From Cyanoderma ruficeps (taxonomy: Eukaryota > Chordata > Aves > Passeriformes > Timaliidae), in assembly GCA_008694505.1 (NCBI GenBank), contig VZDJ01000063.1:4900254-4964253 (forward strand): a stretch of DNA of 64,000 bases, given 5' to 3'. Below, piece after piece: positions 11,581 through 22,283 of this stretch; positions within the stretch are counted from its first letter, which is position 1, and each line of letters opens with the position of its first letter. A program made the position numbers and the translations under genes. The notes beneath the pieces are model-generated. The model saw only the letters and a list, made by a program, of their open reading frames with translations. It did not search any database and was not told the origin of the DNA.

Positions 11581-11815
11581 CAGGCGAAGGGGTTAAACCC
11601 CTTGGCTAAGTCTTCATTTGCAGCCGCTAATACCACAGCATATTATAGTTTAATCTGTCCTGATCCTGGTTTAATGCGAGATTCACCGAGGCTGGAGCAG
11701 AGAGTGGCGAGGGGGGGAAATCATTTCATAATTTCAGGAGCCCCGTCGGAGCTTAGCCGAGGGATATGAAAGGCAAATTCCAGGCGGAAGGTTGAATTAT
11801 TGGGACTTAAGAAGC
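11581..11815. promoter_or_regulatory. Candidate conserved non-coding element
   Basis: Contains GCAGCCGCTAATACCACAGC, TTTAATCTGTCCTGATCC, GGTTTAATGCGAGATTCACC and GTCGGAGCTTAGCCGAGGGA, a mix of TAAT cores and isolated CpGs unlike the flanks. It lies just before the 54-base repeat array. Confidence 0.33.
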
Positions 11816-11870
11816 GGTGGCACCGCAGCAGGTGCCTGCTGCCATTTCCAGAGCCACTCCGTCAATTAGG

Positions 11871-12032
11871 AGCAGAGGCATGGAATGACCCCAAGGATGG
11901 AGGTTTGGGGAGGGGAGAAGGGGGAGCAGAGGCATGGAATGACCCCAAGGATGGGGGTTTGGGGAGAGGAGAAGGGGGAGCAGAGGCATGGAATGACCCC
12001 AAGGATGGGGGTTTGGGGAGGGGAGAAGGGGG
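11871..12032. repeat. 54-base minisatellite, three copies
   Basis: Three near-identical tandem units starting AGCAGAGGCATGGAATGACC at 11871, 11925 and 11979, with only one or two substitutions between units. The unit is a multiple of three, so frames stay open on both strands without being genes. Confidence 0.97.
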
Positions 12033-14345
12033 TTGCAGCCCCTGAGCCATTTTTAGACCCTTTTCTTTGAGGGGTTGTATTGACCAAGGGGGATTAAGGC
12101 CAGCATCGCCCCGTGTTCCTCAGTATTGATAATGGGGGCAGTGCTGCTCTGGCCCCCAGGAAGGTTTTGGGGCTGGCAGGGAGTAGGAGGAGGAAGGAAT
12201 ATGGCTGAGGGGGAGAATGGTTTGCTTTTCAGCTGAAAATAAAAATGGAATAAAAAATTTTAAATCTGACATAAAAGAAAAGAAAACCAAAGTGGAAGCC
12301 GATCGGATCCAATCCGCCAATAAATAAAAATAAAATTGAATGAAACAAAATAAATGAAATAACATTAAATTACATTAAACAAAAAAAAAATTTAAAAATA
12401 GATATATTTTTATAAAAAACAAACACAAGGGGAAATCAGGGGGCCAAGACCCCCAGGGATGGGTTAAAGGAAGGCACTATAGGCACCCTCTCCAGGACTG
12501 CCGGAATTTGGGACTTTGCCACAAGCTCTGTGCTGAATTGTGGTGGAATTTGTGGGCGTTTTTCATTTCTGCACGGGAAAAAACCCAACCCAACCCACCG
12601 TTTTCTCCATGTCCGGCCTTTCTGTGGCCACACCATGCGAAGGAAAGGAGGGCACCCCATGGCAGGTGGAGGTTGTGGCACAAAAATTGAGAGCTGGACC
12701 CCCTCTTTGCCATGAAATTTGCTGTGGGGGGAATAGATGGATATCCACAGGGGAACCGGGAGGATTTTCCCCACTGTGGGTTTTCACAGAGGTGAAAACC
12801 ATCCCTGTGGTATGAAGGAGAGTTTGGGGGTAGAAAATCTGCTTTTGCTAATTACGGTTTTGCAGAAAAAAATCTGTTTTGTTTACTTGGGTTTGTTGGT
12901 TTTTTTTATTTTTTGTCAGGGAATCCTCCAAATGAAAGGGCTGAACCAGCCCTGACATTTTCCTGCAGGAGAGAGGTCGTTTGCAGCCACTAATAAAAAG
13001 GATTCGACACGGGCTAATAAAGAGGAATGAATTCCTCTAATGGCCTAATTTCCCACCTTCAGCCGAGCCAGCAGCACAGCAGGCACGTCACAACAGGAAT
13101 TTTATTTTTTTCACCCCTTTTCCCCTAAAAAAACACCCCAAACAACACAAAACAAAACAAAAAAAAGCCCCAACCAACAACAACAACAAAAACCCCCACA
13201 AAAAGCCCCCCACCAAACTTAATGCAAAGAAATCCAGCCATTTCCCACTTGGAAAAATCCAATTTGTGGTGCTCGGGTGGTTTAAGCATCATTTCCCTTC
13301 AGGAGCATCATCTTTTCTGGTCCAAAATCCATTGGGAAGTCCCAGCCCCGCTGTTGCATCCAGTCAAGAAAACACTTTAGCTGGGAGAGAATTGCAGCTG
13401 AGAAGTGACACTGCTGGACCAGCCCCTGCCAAGCTGCTCCCACACCACCAAGGAGGGTGGGGAAGGATTTTTTTTTTTTTTCCCCTTTTTTTCTATTTTT
13501 TTAATGGGTGATAAACCTCCTGCTAGGGCATAAAACCCGGCGGGGTGACTTGTCCGTCGGTTTTTATATTTCCCATCACATTTTCCCAGCAATTTCCCTC
13601 CAGCTCACGGCCCACGCCTTCTGCCTCGGTGCGATTATTGAAAATTAACAAAAATCCGTTGGTTTGGGTGGAGGGAAAACGGGCCTAGGAGGGCTCAGAA
13701 AAATCCTTGTGTGAGTTCGATACTTAATGTACCTGTGCACCATCTATTTTAACCACTGGAGAGGGGGATGTTCAGCAAAAAAATAAAAAAAAAGGTTAAT
13801 TTGATGTAAATATATAATGTATTACGCAAATGTACAGTAGTGCATATTTGTTTTATATGAAAATATATTTCCGAGGTTGTTTCGGCTAAGCATCCAGGTT
13901 TGGGCACACATGGAACTGGACAACAAATTTCTCCCCACATTTCTAGGGGGAAAACCTCCCATAAAGTGTTTTTTGCATATTTTTGACCTTCTAGTTAAAG
14001 CTGTGAAAACTCCAAGGAGTGGGGATTGGTTTTTTTTTCCCTTTATCCCACAAATGTTGCAGAATTCCTCACGGAAGGGCAAAAAGAAGGTGGTTTTGTC
14101 TTCAAATGGCTTCTTTTGGTTTGAGGAAATGATTTCCATCACTGGGAGACCTGCAGTGAATAATCCTTTGTCTTTTCCTGGGAAAAAGTCAGTTTATTCC
14201 ACACTTCCATCCACCTTTTCAGACCTTTCAGCTTTGTAACATTTGAATATTTGGAGGAAAAATATTTCAATTCTTTCAAGTCCAAGCTGCAGTGTTTTGG
14301 TTCACAAGCCCCCACAGCCCTGGTGATTGATAGGTTAATCCTAAA
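12033..14345. other. PKNOX2 intron, mostly unannotated
   Basis: Holds A-rich runs at about 12240-12425, an A/C-rich stretch at about 13120-13215, and two small CpG/TAAT-containing pieces (12965-13070 and 13515-13660) that could be regulatory. No exon or named repeat seen. Confidence 0.5.
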
Positions 14346-14545
14346 CCTTAAACTTTAATCCTAATTATATTAGAATATTTTGTTACTCTTACATCATTGC
14401 TCTACATTCTAATACTGTAAATTATCACATATCACTTGTATAATTACGTATTACTTATATAATTACACTATTTACATAATTAGAATGTTACTTATAGTGG
14501 TTATACAATAACATTACTGCGTATCTTAGAATATAATGTATTATT
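14346..14545. repeat. AT-rich low-complexity tract
   Basis: About 200 bases of TTATATAATTA-like degenerate sequence with almost no G or C. Confidence 0.85.
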
Positions 14546-14779
14546 ATGCCCAAAATGACAAAAAAGGGACTGGAGGAGCCACCCATCCCTCACCCATCAC
14601 TGCCCACATCCTGTGGAGATGCAGGAACTGCACATTGCAGGTTAATGTGTGACTTCACTCCTTGTCCAGCCCCAAATCACAAGGCTTTGCCCCCAAAAAA
14701 GGTTAATTTGGGGGCGGATTTTTTGAATGTTTTGAAGAGGCAGAGATGCTGCAGAAAAAGGTCCACGAAGAAGCCCCAT

Positions 14780-15035
14780 CACCACGCGTTATAATCAATG
14801 GTTATTATTGCTAAAAAAAGGAGCTAATTGCTAATTCCCCCCTTCCCGCGTGTTAATTAATGCATTAGAAGAACAGCAGATTAATAACGCATAATAACAA
14901 CGAATGCATCAACCAACCGACCGGGCGACCGATGGATGCATTAATTAATGCACCGCCGCAACTGACGCAATAGCAACCCCGCGCCGCAACGACGAGGCCA
15001 TTAATTAAAAGGCATTAATGAAGGCAATTATCTCT
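14780..15035. promoter_or_regulatory. Cluster of homeodomain-type palindromes beside a PKNOX2 exon
   Basis: Directly downstream of the exon 15042-15181 donor in gene orientation. TTAATTAA occurs at 14853-14860, 14941-14948 and 15001-15008. Perfect palindromes TAATGCATTA (14858-14867) and TGCATTAATTAATGCA (14937-14952) are present, plus further TAAT cores (GCTAATTGCTAATT, GATTAATAACGC, GGCATTAATGAAGG) separated by CpG-rich pieces (CCGACCGGGCGACCGATGG, CCCCGCGCCGCAACGACGAG). TAATTA palindromes are paired-homeodomain or LHX/POU-type sites in general knowledge. A regulatory role, perhaps intronic enhancer or autoregulation, is inference. Confidence 0.5.
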
Positions 15036-15041
15036 CCTCAC

Positions 15042-15181
15042 CTGTAGACAGCCCTCTTGTCGGCCTCCAGCTGCGCCTGGGGGTCGCCGCCCGCCGCCGG
15101 CACCGCAGCGTTGGCAGCCGCCGCCGGCGTGGTGAGGTGCACGGGCTGGGCTTTGGTGGGCTGCTGGGCTGTGGCTGTCAT
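15042..15181 (-). CDS. PKNOX2: PKNOX2 exon, residues 29-74: Ala-rich linker into the MEIS/PKNOX domain
   Basis: The exon is 140 bases and starts with ATG (Met29) straight after a polypyrimidine acceptor ending CCCCAG. It reads MTATAQQPTKAQPVHL, then an Ala/Gly/Pro-rich stretch (TTPAAAANAAVPAAGG), then DPQAQLEADKRAVY. It ends with AG of an Arg codon (phase 2) at the donor CTACAG|GTGAG. The DPQAQLEADKRAVYRHPLFP join is a hallmark of PKNOX proteins and marks entry into the PBX-binding region. The Ala/Gly part lies in a very GC- and CpG-rich piece and seems to differ from the mammalian sequence, which has Ser/Pro there as I recall. An internal ATG at the exon start could support a shorter protein if the previous exon is skipped. 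That is inference only. Confidence 0.96.
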
Positions 15182-15345
15182 CTGGGGAGGGCAGGGAATA
15201 AAGGAGAGACAGAAAAAAGAATATAAAATAAAATTAAAATAAGGTTTGTCGTGAAAATAAAATTAAAATAAGGTTCGTGGCGCTTTCCCGGCGGGTTTTA
15301 CACGGTCCCGCGCGGGGTTTTGGGAGTTGGGGACGCAGCGCTCTG
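15182..15345. other. CpG-bearing intron start with a short duplicated A/T motif
   Basis: Just upstream of the exon 15042-15181 acceptor, the motif AAAATTAAAATAAGGTTYGT occurs twice (about 15231 and 15255). It is followed by a CpG-dense piece (GGCGCTTTCCCGGCGGG, CGGTCCCGCGCGGGG) up to about 15345. Together with the exon this forms a small CpG-rich patch. Confidence 0.5.
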
Positions 15346-16315
15346 GTGGGGCTCTGTGGAGGTAAAACATGCCACAGGTATTTTGTCTTTGCATGGAAAC
15401 TGGAGATTTAAGGTTTTACCACATTTTCCCCCACTTTTTTCTCACTTTTCCCCAGGGAAAAGTCCCACTGTCTTTATTGCGTGGGGTAATTTAGGACGGG
15501 ATGTTTCACGCCAGTCCCAGATTAAATCAGCTGCAACGCCGTGGTTTGCCAAGAGCCCTTTCAAAGCAGGTATTGCTGTCTAGACACAGCCATTTTCAAT
15601 TTTATCCCCAAATTAGCTGAGCCTCTTCCAGCTCGCCAAGCCCAGCAATGAGTCACCTCGGAGCTGTGAACAGACAGCCAAAAAAAAAATCAAACTTTTT
15701 TTGGTGCCCGGGCCCAAATCACCCAACTTTAGCCCCGACGCTGCCACCGTGAGAACGTGCTGTGCAATAAATCACCCTGGCAGCAAACATTGTGCTCATT
15801 TTATAAACAGCGATGATTTCAGGTACACGGGGATCTTGAAGATGGGAGATGTGCTTGTGCCATTGCTCCTGCAAATCCCTGAGAATCCTTCCAGCATCGC
15901 CCCAAAACTGCCACCCTCTGGGACCTATTTAGGGGCAGTTTTCACTTAAAACTATCCAATGCTTAAAAAAAAAAATCTGAATTAATTGCTGTCACACTTC
16001 AGACATGAAGGCCATTACACGCTGTCAGACTTCAGACCAACACGGTCTTTGGGTTATTGTCACAAAATTCCGTTAAAAAAGAAATAAATTCAGAGAGAAT
16101 CAAAACGATTGAGGGTTCAAATGCATCAGCAGCACCCCAAGTACAGCGGTCTCAGCCTAAAATCTCAGTGGAAAATTATTGCAGAGTGGTTGGTTTGCCT
16201 GCCCCTCTGCTGAAATTTGTGGAAAAAATGAGTATTTGCTTATTTTCACCTGTAAATGTTCAGTTGTCCCTCGAAGCACGGAGAAAAGGAAGCTCTGCTT
16301 CTTGCTAAACGTTAT
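15346..16315. other. PKNOX2 intron, no recognisable feature
   Basis: Unique sequence with no named element. Confidence 0.5.
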
Positions 16316-16620
16316 ATACGTAATTTATTTATTTGTCTAATACACTTATTTCTGTATCTGTATATAATTATATATCATCTATGTCTATACAATATTTCCT
16401 CCTGTTTTGACGTAAATAATGTATATTATTTGTCTGATACACATTCATATTTATTTGTGTTTATACAGAAATGAGCTTATACATATTTTCTATTTCTTCA
16501 TCTAACGTGCCTTCAAATTTATTTGCGATTGTTAATATATAAAAATATTCATATGCATAAATTATCGTGTCATTATTGTTAATGTACATATATGTCTATT
16601 TATACACAAATATGTAAAAC
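16316..16620. repeat. AT-rich low-complexity tract
   Basis: About 300 bases rich in TATATA, TTATTTGT and TACATAT motifs, degenerate rather than a clean microsatellite. Confidence 0.75.
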
Positions 16621-17690
16621 TTTACAAACCCAAGCCGGACCAAAACCATGACACCTTTTGCTTTTAAAATGTTTGCCTTTAATATCTCCTGCCTGACCTT
16701 TTGCTGTCGCTTTTTTTCCACTTTTTTCTTTTTTTTTTTTTTTCCCCCTTTTCAATCTCCTTTATTGTTCATAACTCCAAAGTTGGGTTTCAGCACCTGC
16801 AAATTCACTCGGCTCTATTTAATTTCCAACTCTCCCAACAGGTTCAATTTCTGTCCCTCTTCCCTTGTGCTAAAGAAATGAGTGAAATTCGGGCTTCGCT
16901 TCCCCTCCTGATCCCAGCAGTTGAGATTTCTCCTTTTTCCCCCACGTTTTCCATTAAGAACCAAAATGGAGCAGATTTTGGGATGCTCCAGCCACACCAC
17001 TGAATATCTCCTCATCCTCCTTCCCTTTCCCCCTCTTTTTTCTCCCTATTATCTCCGTGGAAAATTTCACTTATGCAGGGAAAAATGGCTTTTCCCCCCA
17101 ACCTTTCCCCTTTTTATCCCCCCCCCCTCTCATCACACTTTACCAAGATTCCAAAGCCCTTTTTGCATCCTGCCAAGTTGACTATTTCCAGCCAAGTCTG
17201 CAACTAATTGAGCTATTACCCAAAAAAAAAAAAACCCCAAAAAAACCTCCTTTGGGGCTGCTCCGAAGGCATTACCTCACCTTGGACTAAAGAAAAGAAC
17301 CCAAAAAAAAGAGTAAAAATAATTCCAAGTCTATGGAAAAAGAGGTGAGAGGATGCTGGGATGAGGGGGATTTGCAGCTGAATAGGGAGGAAGGCAAAAA
17401 ATGGAGCCAAAAATGGCATTTGGGGGAGCAGGTGGGGAGGGAAAAGGCAGCAGGTTCCTGAAAGTGGGAAAATGGGAAAAGGGAGGAAGCATTTTGGGTG
17501 TAAAAGTTGTAAATTTTGATTGAAAAATGCAGGTGACTTTTGGTTTGGTTGGTTTTTTTCGCCCTGGAAAATGACCAAAAATCGTTGCAGGAGGGGGGGA
17601 ATAAAAGGTAAACAAAAAAAGAAAATAAACAGCGCAAAAAGTTGTGTTTAAAAAGCAGCCAAAAAAGCAAAGAAAAATTAGAATGATGAC
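16621..17690. other. PKNOX2 intron, pyrimidine-rich then purine-rich
   Basis: T/C-rich on the plus strand at about 16690-17200 and A/G-rich at about 17220-17660. No exon or named repeat. The reading frames in these tracts are low-complexity artefacts. Confidence 0.5.
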
Positions 17691-18125
17691 AACAATTATG
17701 TAAACTGTCAAAAAACTGTTAAAATACATTTCAAACACGTTCAAAATGTGTTTACAAATATCCTGGAAACGTAAAGTTTTAAATGTTACAAACACGTTCA
17801 AAGACATGAAAATCAAAAAATGTTTTATAAATATGTTTAAAATTTATTTTAAAAATATAAAAATGTAAAACATAAGTTTGCAACGATGTAAAAATCTAAA
17901 ATGCTTTGAAATGTAGAAAAGACATTAAAAGATGCTAAAATGTTGAAAAAAAATTTAAATTATGTTTAAAATCTCCTTAAAAATACCTTTTAAATATAGA
18001 ACACGCAAAAAAAAATTACAAAGGCCTTTAAAGATGTAAAAAATGAAAAAAAATTTAAAATAAAGTAACAGTGAAATTTAAAAAATGGCAAAGAAATAGT
18101 AAAAAACAATTAAAAATCTCTGAGT
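17691..18125. repeat. A/T-rich degenerate repeat tract
   Basis: Repeated short motifs such as AAAATGTTTAAAA and AAAAATGTAAAA in near-tandem order, probably a decayed low-complexity array. Confidence 0.6.
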
Positions 18126-18207
18126 TTTTGCAAGGCTCCTGCACATATATTTTAATCCTGCAGATGTTTTTGAGATGCTGTTTGCTCAATGCTGCTTGAG
18201 CTGCACA

Positions 18208-19141
18208 TGATATTTTTGGGTTTGAGAGTCATAAATTTCTGGGGTTCAGGTGTGATATTTCTGGGTTTGAGAATTACACATTTCTGGGGTTCAGGTGTGA
18301 TATTTCGGCGTTTGAGAATCACAAATTCCTGGGGTTCAGGTGTGTATTTCTGGTTTGAGAATTACAAATTTCTGGGTTTGAAAATCACAAATTCCTGGGG
18401 CTCAGGTGTGATATTTCAGGGTTTGAGAATCACAAATTCCTGGGGTTCAGGTGTGATATATTGGGGTTTGAGAATTACAAATTCCTCGGGTTCAGGGATG
18501 ATATTTCTGGGTTTGAGAATTACAAATTCCTCGGGTTCAGGGATGATATTTCTGGGTTTGAGAATCACAAATTCCTGGGGTTCAGGTGTGATATTTTTGG
18601 GTTTGAGAATTACACATTTCTGGGATTCAGGTGTGATATTTCTGTGTTTGAAAATCACAGATTTCTGGGGTTCAGGGATGATATTTCTGGGTTTGAGAAT
18701 TACACATTTCTGGGGTTCAGGTGTGATATTTCTGGGTTTGAAAATCACAAATTCCTGGGGTTCAGGCATGATATTTCTGGGTTTGAGAATCACAAATTCC
18801 TGGGGTTCAGGGATGATATTTCTGGGTTTGAGAATTACACATTCCTGGGGTTCAGGGATGATATTTCTGGGTTTGAAAATCACAGATTTCTGGGGTTCAG
18901 GGATGATATTTCTGGGTTTGAGAATTACACATTCCTGGGGTTCAGGTGTGTATTTCTGGTTTGAGAATTATAAATTTCTGGGGTTCAGGTGTGATATTTC
19001 TGGGTTTGAAAATCACAAATTTCTGGGGTTCAGGCATGATATTTCTGGGTTAGAGAATCACAAATTTCTGAGGTTCAGGGATGATATTTCTGGGTTTGAG
19101 AATCACAAATTCCTGGGGTTCAGGGATGATATTTCTGGGTT
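18208..19141. repeat. 45-base minisatellite, about 21 copies
   Basis: Tandem units of 45 bases with a core reading GATATTTCTGGGTTTGAGAA followed by TYACAAATTCCTGGGGTTCAGG. Units alternate among a few variants (GAATTACAC, GAATCACAA, GGTGTG, GGGATG). Two units are shortened, near 18345 and 18945, one of them to 43 bases. Because 45 is a multiple of three, a 351-codon plus frame and a 155-codon minus frame remain open across it. I interpret these as by-products, not genes. It lies in the PKNOX2 intron after the start-codon exon. Confidence 0.98.
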
Positions 19142-20760
19142 TTTTTCCTCTTTTGGAAGGAAATCCTCTGCTGGTGTTGGTGGCTGCTCCTGGGCTTCGA
19201 GTGGGTTTAAATGCCACAATCTCCCATTTTTAGATTTTATTTGAAAACTGTGGCCAAGGACCAGAGTCAAGCCCAGAGAGCAAATCCCCTAAATCATCAT
19301 TTACCCTATTCCTTAGTGGCACACTGAAAACTGCAGTTCTGAGCCCAAAAACCTGCTGAGGACACCAGGAATTGGTGAGGTTTGTGGCTCCTACCAAAAA
19401 ATCACAATCTCCACCCAAATTTTAACCCGTCACTTTAAAAAAAATATTTTTGTAATTAAAAAGATAGAACTATATTCATAATTTTAACATTTTTGTATGC
19501 TATAACCACACAAAAAGCACATTTTAGGGGGAGGACAGAGGAAGAAAGGTATTTTTGTCGTTTTCTGTGTTGAAAATAATGAAAAATTAGCTTCTCCTTC
19601 CTATTTTTGAATCTTTTTCAAAATATAGTTAGAGAATAAGTTATTTATTCACTTAATTATTTGTCACTTTTGTTCCTGTTGTAGTCACCTGGAGGGGAGA
19701 GGGAAGATGCTTTTTTAACACTTTCCGTGCTGAAATTTATGAAAAATTGACCCAATTTTTGACAACAGTTTTTCTTATATATATTTTTAGAATAAATAAG
19801 TAAATAAACTCCCCTTCCTCCCTTCTTTGTCCCTCTTGTGACCACCTGAGAGGCATTTTTTGGTCGGGCAAAGCTGCTTTCACCACTTTCGATGCTAAAA
19901 ATGCCTATTTTTTAAAACGACCCCTTTTGGCCAACGAAATGGCTGAAGGCTTCCTCAGCTTTTTGTTTTCCATAATCATAGAAAACCGATTTAAATGCAG
20001 ACTTTAATTTTCAACAGGTAGGGAGCTCAAGGAGTGAGACCGTGCTTGGTGTAAAAGGTGCTCCACGTTCCACTCCTGTAATAGATTCCAGTGATGAATG
20101 AGGCATTTTTTCCTGCCAAAAGGCAGCTTTTCCCATCATTTCTGCTTCCTTTTTGCCTCTTTCTGACAGTGAGTGCGACAGCTTGCCCAGCCTCTGCTGG
20201 AAAACCTGAATGCAAAGCTCCCCAAAATTCCATTTTTATCCCTCTTCTCCCCCAAATTGTTCCCTCGATGAGGAGGAGTTCATTGTAACTCTGATAATCG
20301 ATAATTTTCCCATTTATCACCAGTCTTCCCCGCTTCTCCCCCGCTTTCTGCGAGAGGAAATTCGTGTGATTTGCTTTTCCGATCCCTGGAAATCCCAAAT
20401 TTTCAGGTGAAAAGTTCACAGCAGCCGCAGACGAGTCCAAAAAAAAAAATAATAAAAAAAACATCAATTCTTGGCTGCAGCTTTTCCTCCAAACCCGCTA
20501 AACAGAGAGAGAAACGCTTGAGCAACCCCCTCGATAAGGTAAAAAAAGGAAGGATTTGGTCAGCAATGCTCCTGAGGGTCCCCAAAATTCAATGTATTAA
20601 AACAGGGGGCAGATAAGGGGCAGGGATGGGGAAGGGAGAGGGGACCGTCTCCAAAGGATGCTTCGGAAAATGTCGGCTATTTTAAAAGTCCCTTAAATTG
20701 CCCATTAGGACTCAAACGGCGCCGTGGCTCCCCCGCTGTGTAAGCGAGAAAGAAGGAGAA
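19142..20760. other. PKNOX2 intron, no recognisable feature
   Basis: Contains two related short stretches around 19550-19600 and 19710-19760 (TTTTGTCGTTTTCTGTGTTG versus TTTTAACACTTTCCGTGCTG, each followed by AAAAATTAGCTT/AAAAATTGACCC), and a third at about 19880. This suggests an old, decayed tandem duplication with a period of roughly 160 bases. Nothing else named. Confidence 0.45.
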
Positions 20761-20781
20761 AAAAAAAAAATTTGGGGAAAA

Positions 20782-20799
20782 NNNNNNNNNNNNNNNNNN
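20782..20799. other. Assembly gap (18 N) in an A-rich repeat
   Basis: Eighteen N flanked on both sides by A-runs and TTTGGGGAAA/TTTGGGAAA. The same motif on both sides suggests a collapsed or unresolved tandem repeat. Confidence 0.95.
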
Positions 20800-21502
20800 A
20801 AAAAAAAAAAAATTTGGGAAAAAAAAAAAAAAGCCCTGCTGAAGGCAGAGCAGCCAAGCGAGTAAATGATGACACAGAAGTTGGAGGAGCCATAAAACCC
20901 CACCGAGGTGTCGTTTGCGAGAAGTGACCTTTTCCCACCAAAGGAAATGAGGAGAAAGGAGACACGGGTGGCTCCAAGGGGGGGGTGTAAAAGTCAATTT
21001 ATTTATTTTAGCTTGCAGAGGACAGGCTTAGGCGTTTGGTTTGGGGGTTTTGTTTGGCCTTTTTTTTTTTGCTTTTTNAGATCACCCCTGTTCAGTCATT
21101 GTAGGTGGAAAAGTGAAAATGTGATATAAATTTACCCCTAAAAAATCTCAGGATGGGCTTCAAGGCGCAGGACCATCTCCAAAATCCATCCTCAACTCCC
21201 AAGTCCAGCCCACAGGGGTGCTCCAGAAGAGTTTCTCTTGGACAAACTCCTCTTCCTATAATAACTTGACTCTATAATGATGCTTGGAAAAGTTATTTGA
21301 TTGCTTACAGCATCATTGGAGATGAAATCTTTTTTCTCCCCTGCCACAGGTTGTTGAAAAACGCCATTGAAATAAATCAAAGGCCTCTCCTGTGGGTAAA
21401 CCTGTCCTGGTTTAGTCAAATAATTCACCTTTCCAGCTAATTAACCTGCTGGGTACAATTGTGCCACCAGGTTGGCTCTCCAAGAAGACCCAAAGACCCC
21501 AA

Positions 21503-21750
21503 AATCCCAGAATTCCAGAATCCTCAGGTTAGAAGAGACCTCCAAAATCATCAAGTCCAACCCAGCCCTGACACCTCAACTAAATCCCGGCACCGAGTGC
21601 CACATCCAGTCTTTTTTTAAACACATCCAGGGATGGTGACTCCACCACCTTCCTGGGCAGATCATTCCAATACTTTATCATTCTTTCAGTAAAAAACTTT
21701 TTTCTAACATCCGACTTAAATTTCCCTTGACGCAGCTTAAGACGTAAGAA
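21503..21750 (-). mobile_element. CR1-type LINE 3' fragment with remnant ORF2 end
   Basis: The plus strand begins AATTCCAGAATCCTCAGGTT and continues AGAGACCTCCAAAATCATCA, the complement of a CR1 3' end. Translated on the minus strand it gives [20 protein letters not shown], then [19 protein letters not shown], the C-terminus typical of CR1 ORF2 (reverse transcriptase protein). It is a 5'-truncated, non-functional copy. Confidence 0.92.
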
Positions 21751-21937
21751 AAACATTAGTGAAAAAAACCCCCATAGTTTTACCCAAAATCTTTCAGTCT
21801 TGGACATTGATATAAGAGGTTTCAATTCTGTCTCTAAGATGAATGCTCTGGGGTGAAATACTTTATTTAATTTATTTAATTATTGAATTGAAACGATTTA
21901 ATGGCGATTATTTAGGAAACCAAGGTAAGTAATGCAG

Positions 21938-22252
21938 GAGTTTGTTGCCTTGAGTTTTTCTGTCTTTTGTCTTTCTGTACAACTTTCACACGCAGCCTTC
22001 ATGTAAATAATGTCTATCCTTAGAATGTTTACATCCTTCTCCTGTGAGAGCAGAAATGATTGATGGTGATGTCCACCATCCAGGTTGAAGGGGTGGCGAC
22101 CTGTGTAGCCAATCCCTTGACCTCTGTACATATCTATAAATACTGGAGTCAAAATAAAATTAGAAGAGAGTTTTTCTACAACAGCCACCTCCTGAGATTC
22201 ATTCCAGTGTTCCTAAATTGGGACACACCCAGCTTCGCCCCAGGACATGAGT
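21938..22252 (+). mobile_element. LTR-like dispersed repeat, copy 2, abutting the PKNOX2 start-codon exon
   Basis: Related to 1001-1315 over its whole length. It shows TATAAAT-like TCTATAAATACTGG near 22132 and an AATAAA at 22153-22158, consistent with a solo LTR on the plus strand, antisense to PKNOX2. Its right edge (GGGACACACCCAGCTTCG) lies about 30 bases from the splice donor of the start-codon exon. The family name is not known to me. Confidence 0.65.
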
Positions 22253-22283
22253 TGGGGGTGCTGAGGGGTCTCAGGACACTCAC

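Noticed and set aside
17216..17816. Phe-rich minus frames of 120-161 codons
   Set aside because: Low-complexity purine-rich plus strand gives Phe/Leu/Pro codons on the minus strand.
18189..19244. 351-codon plus-strand frame and overlapping minus frame
   Set aside because: They follow from a 45-base tandem unit (15 codons) and have no start/stop context, splice signals or known domain.
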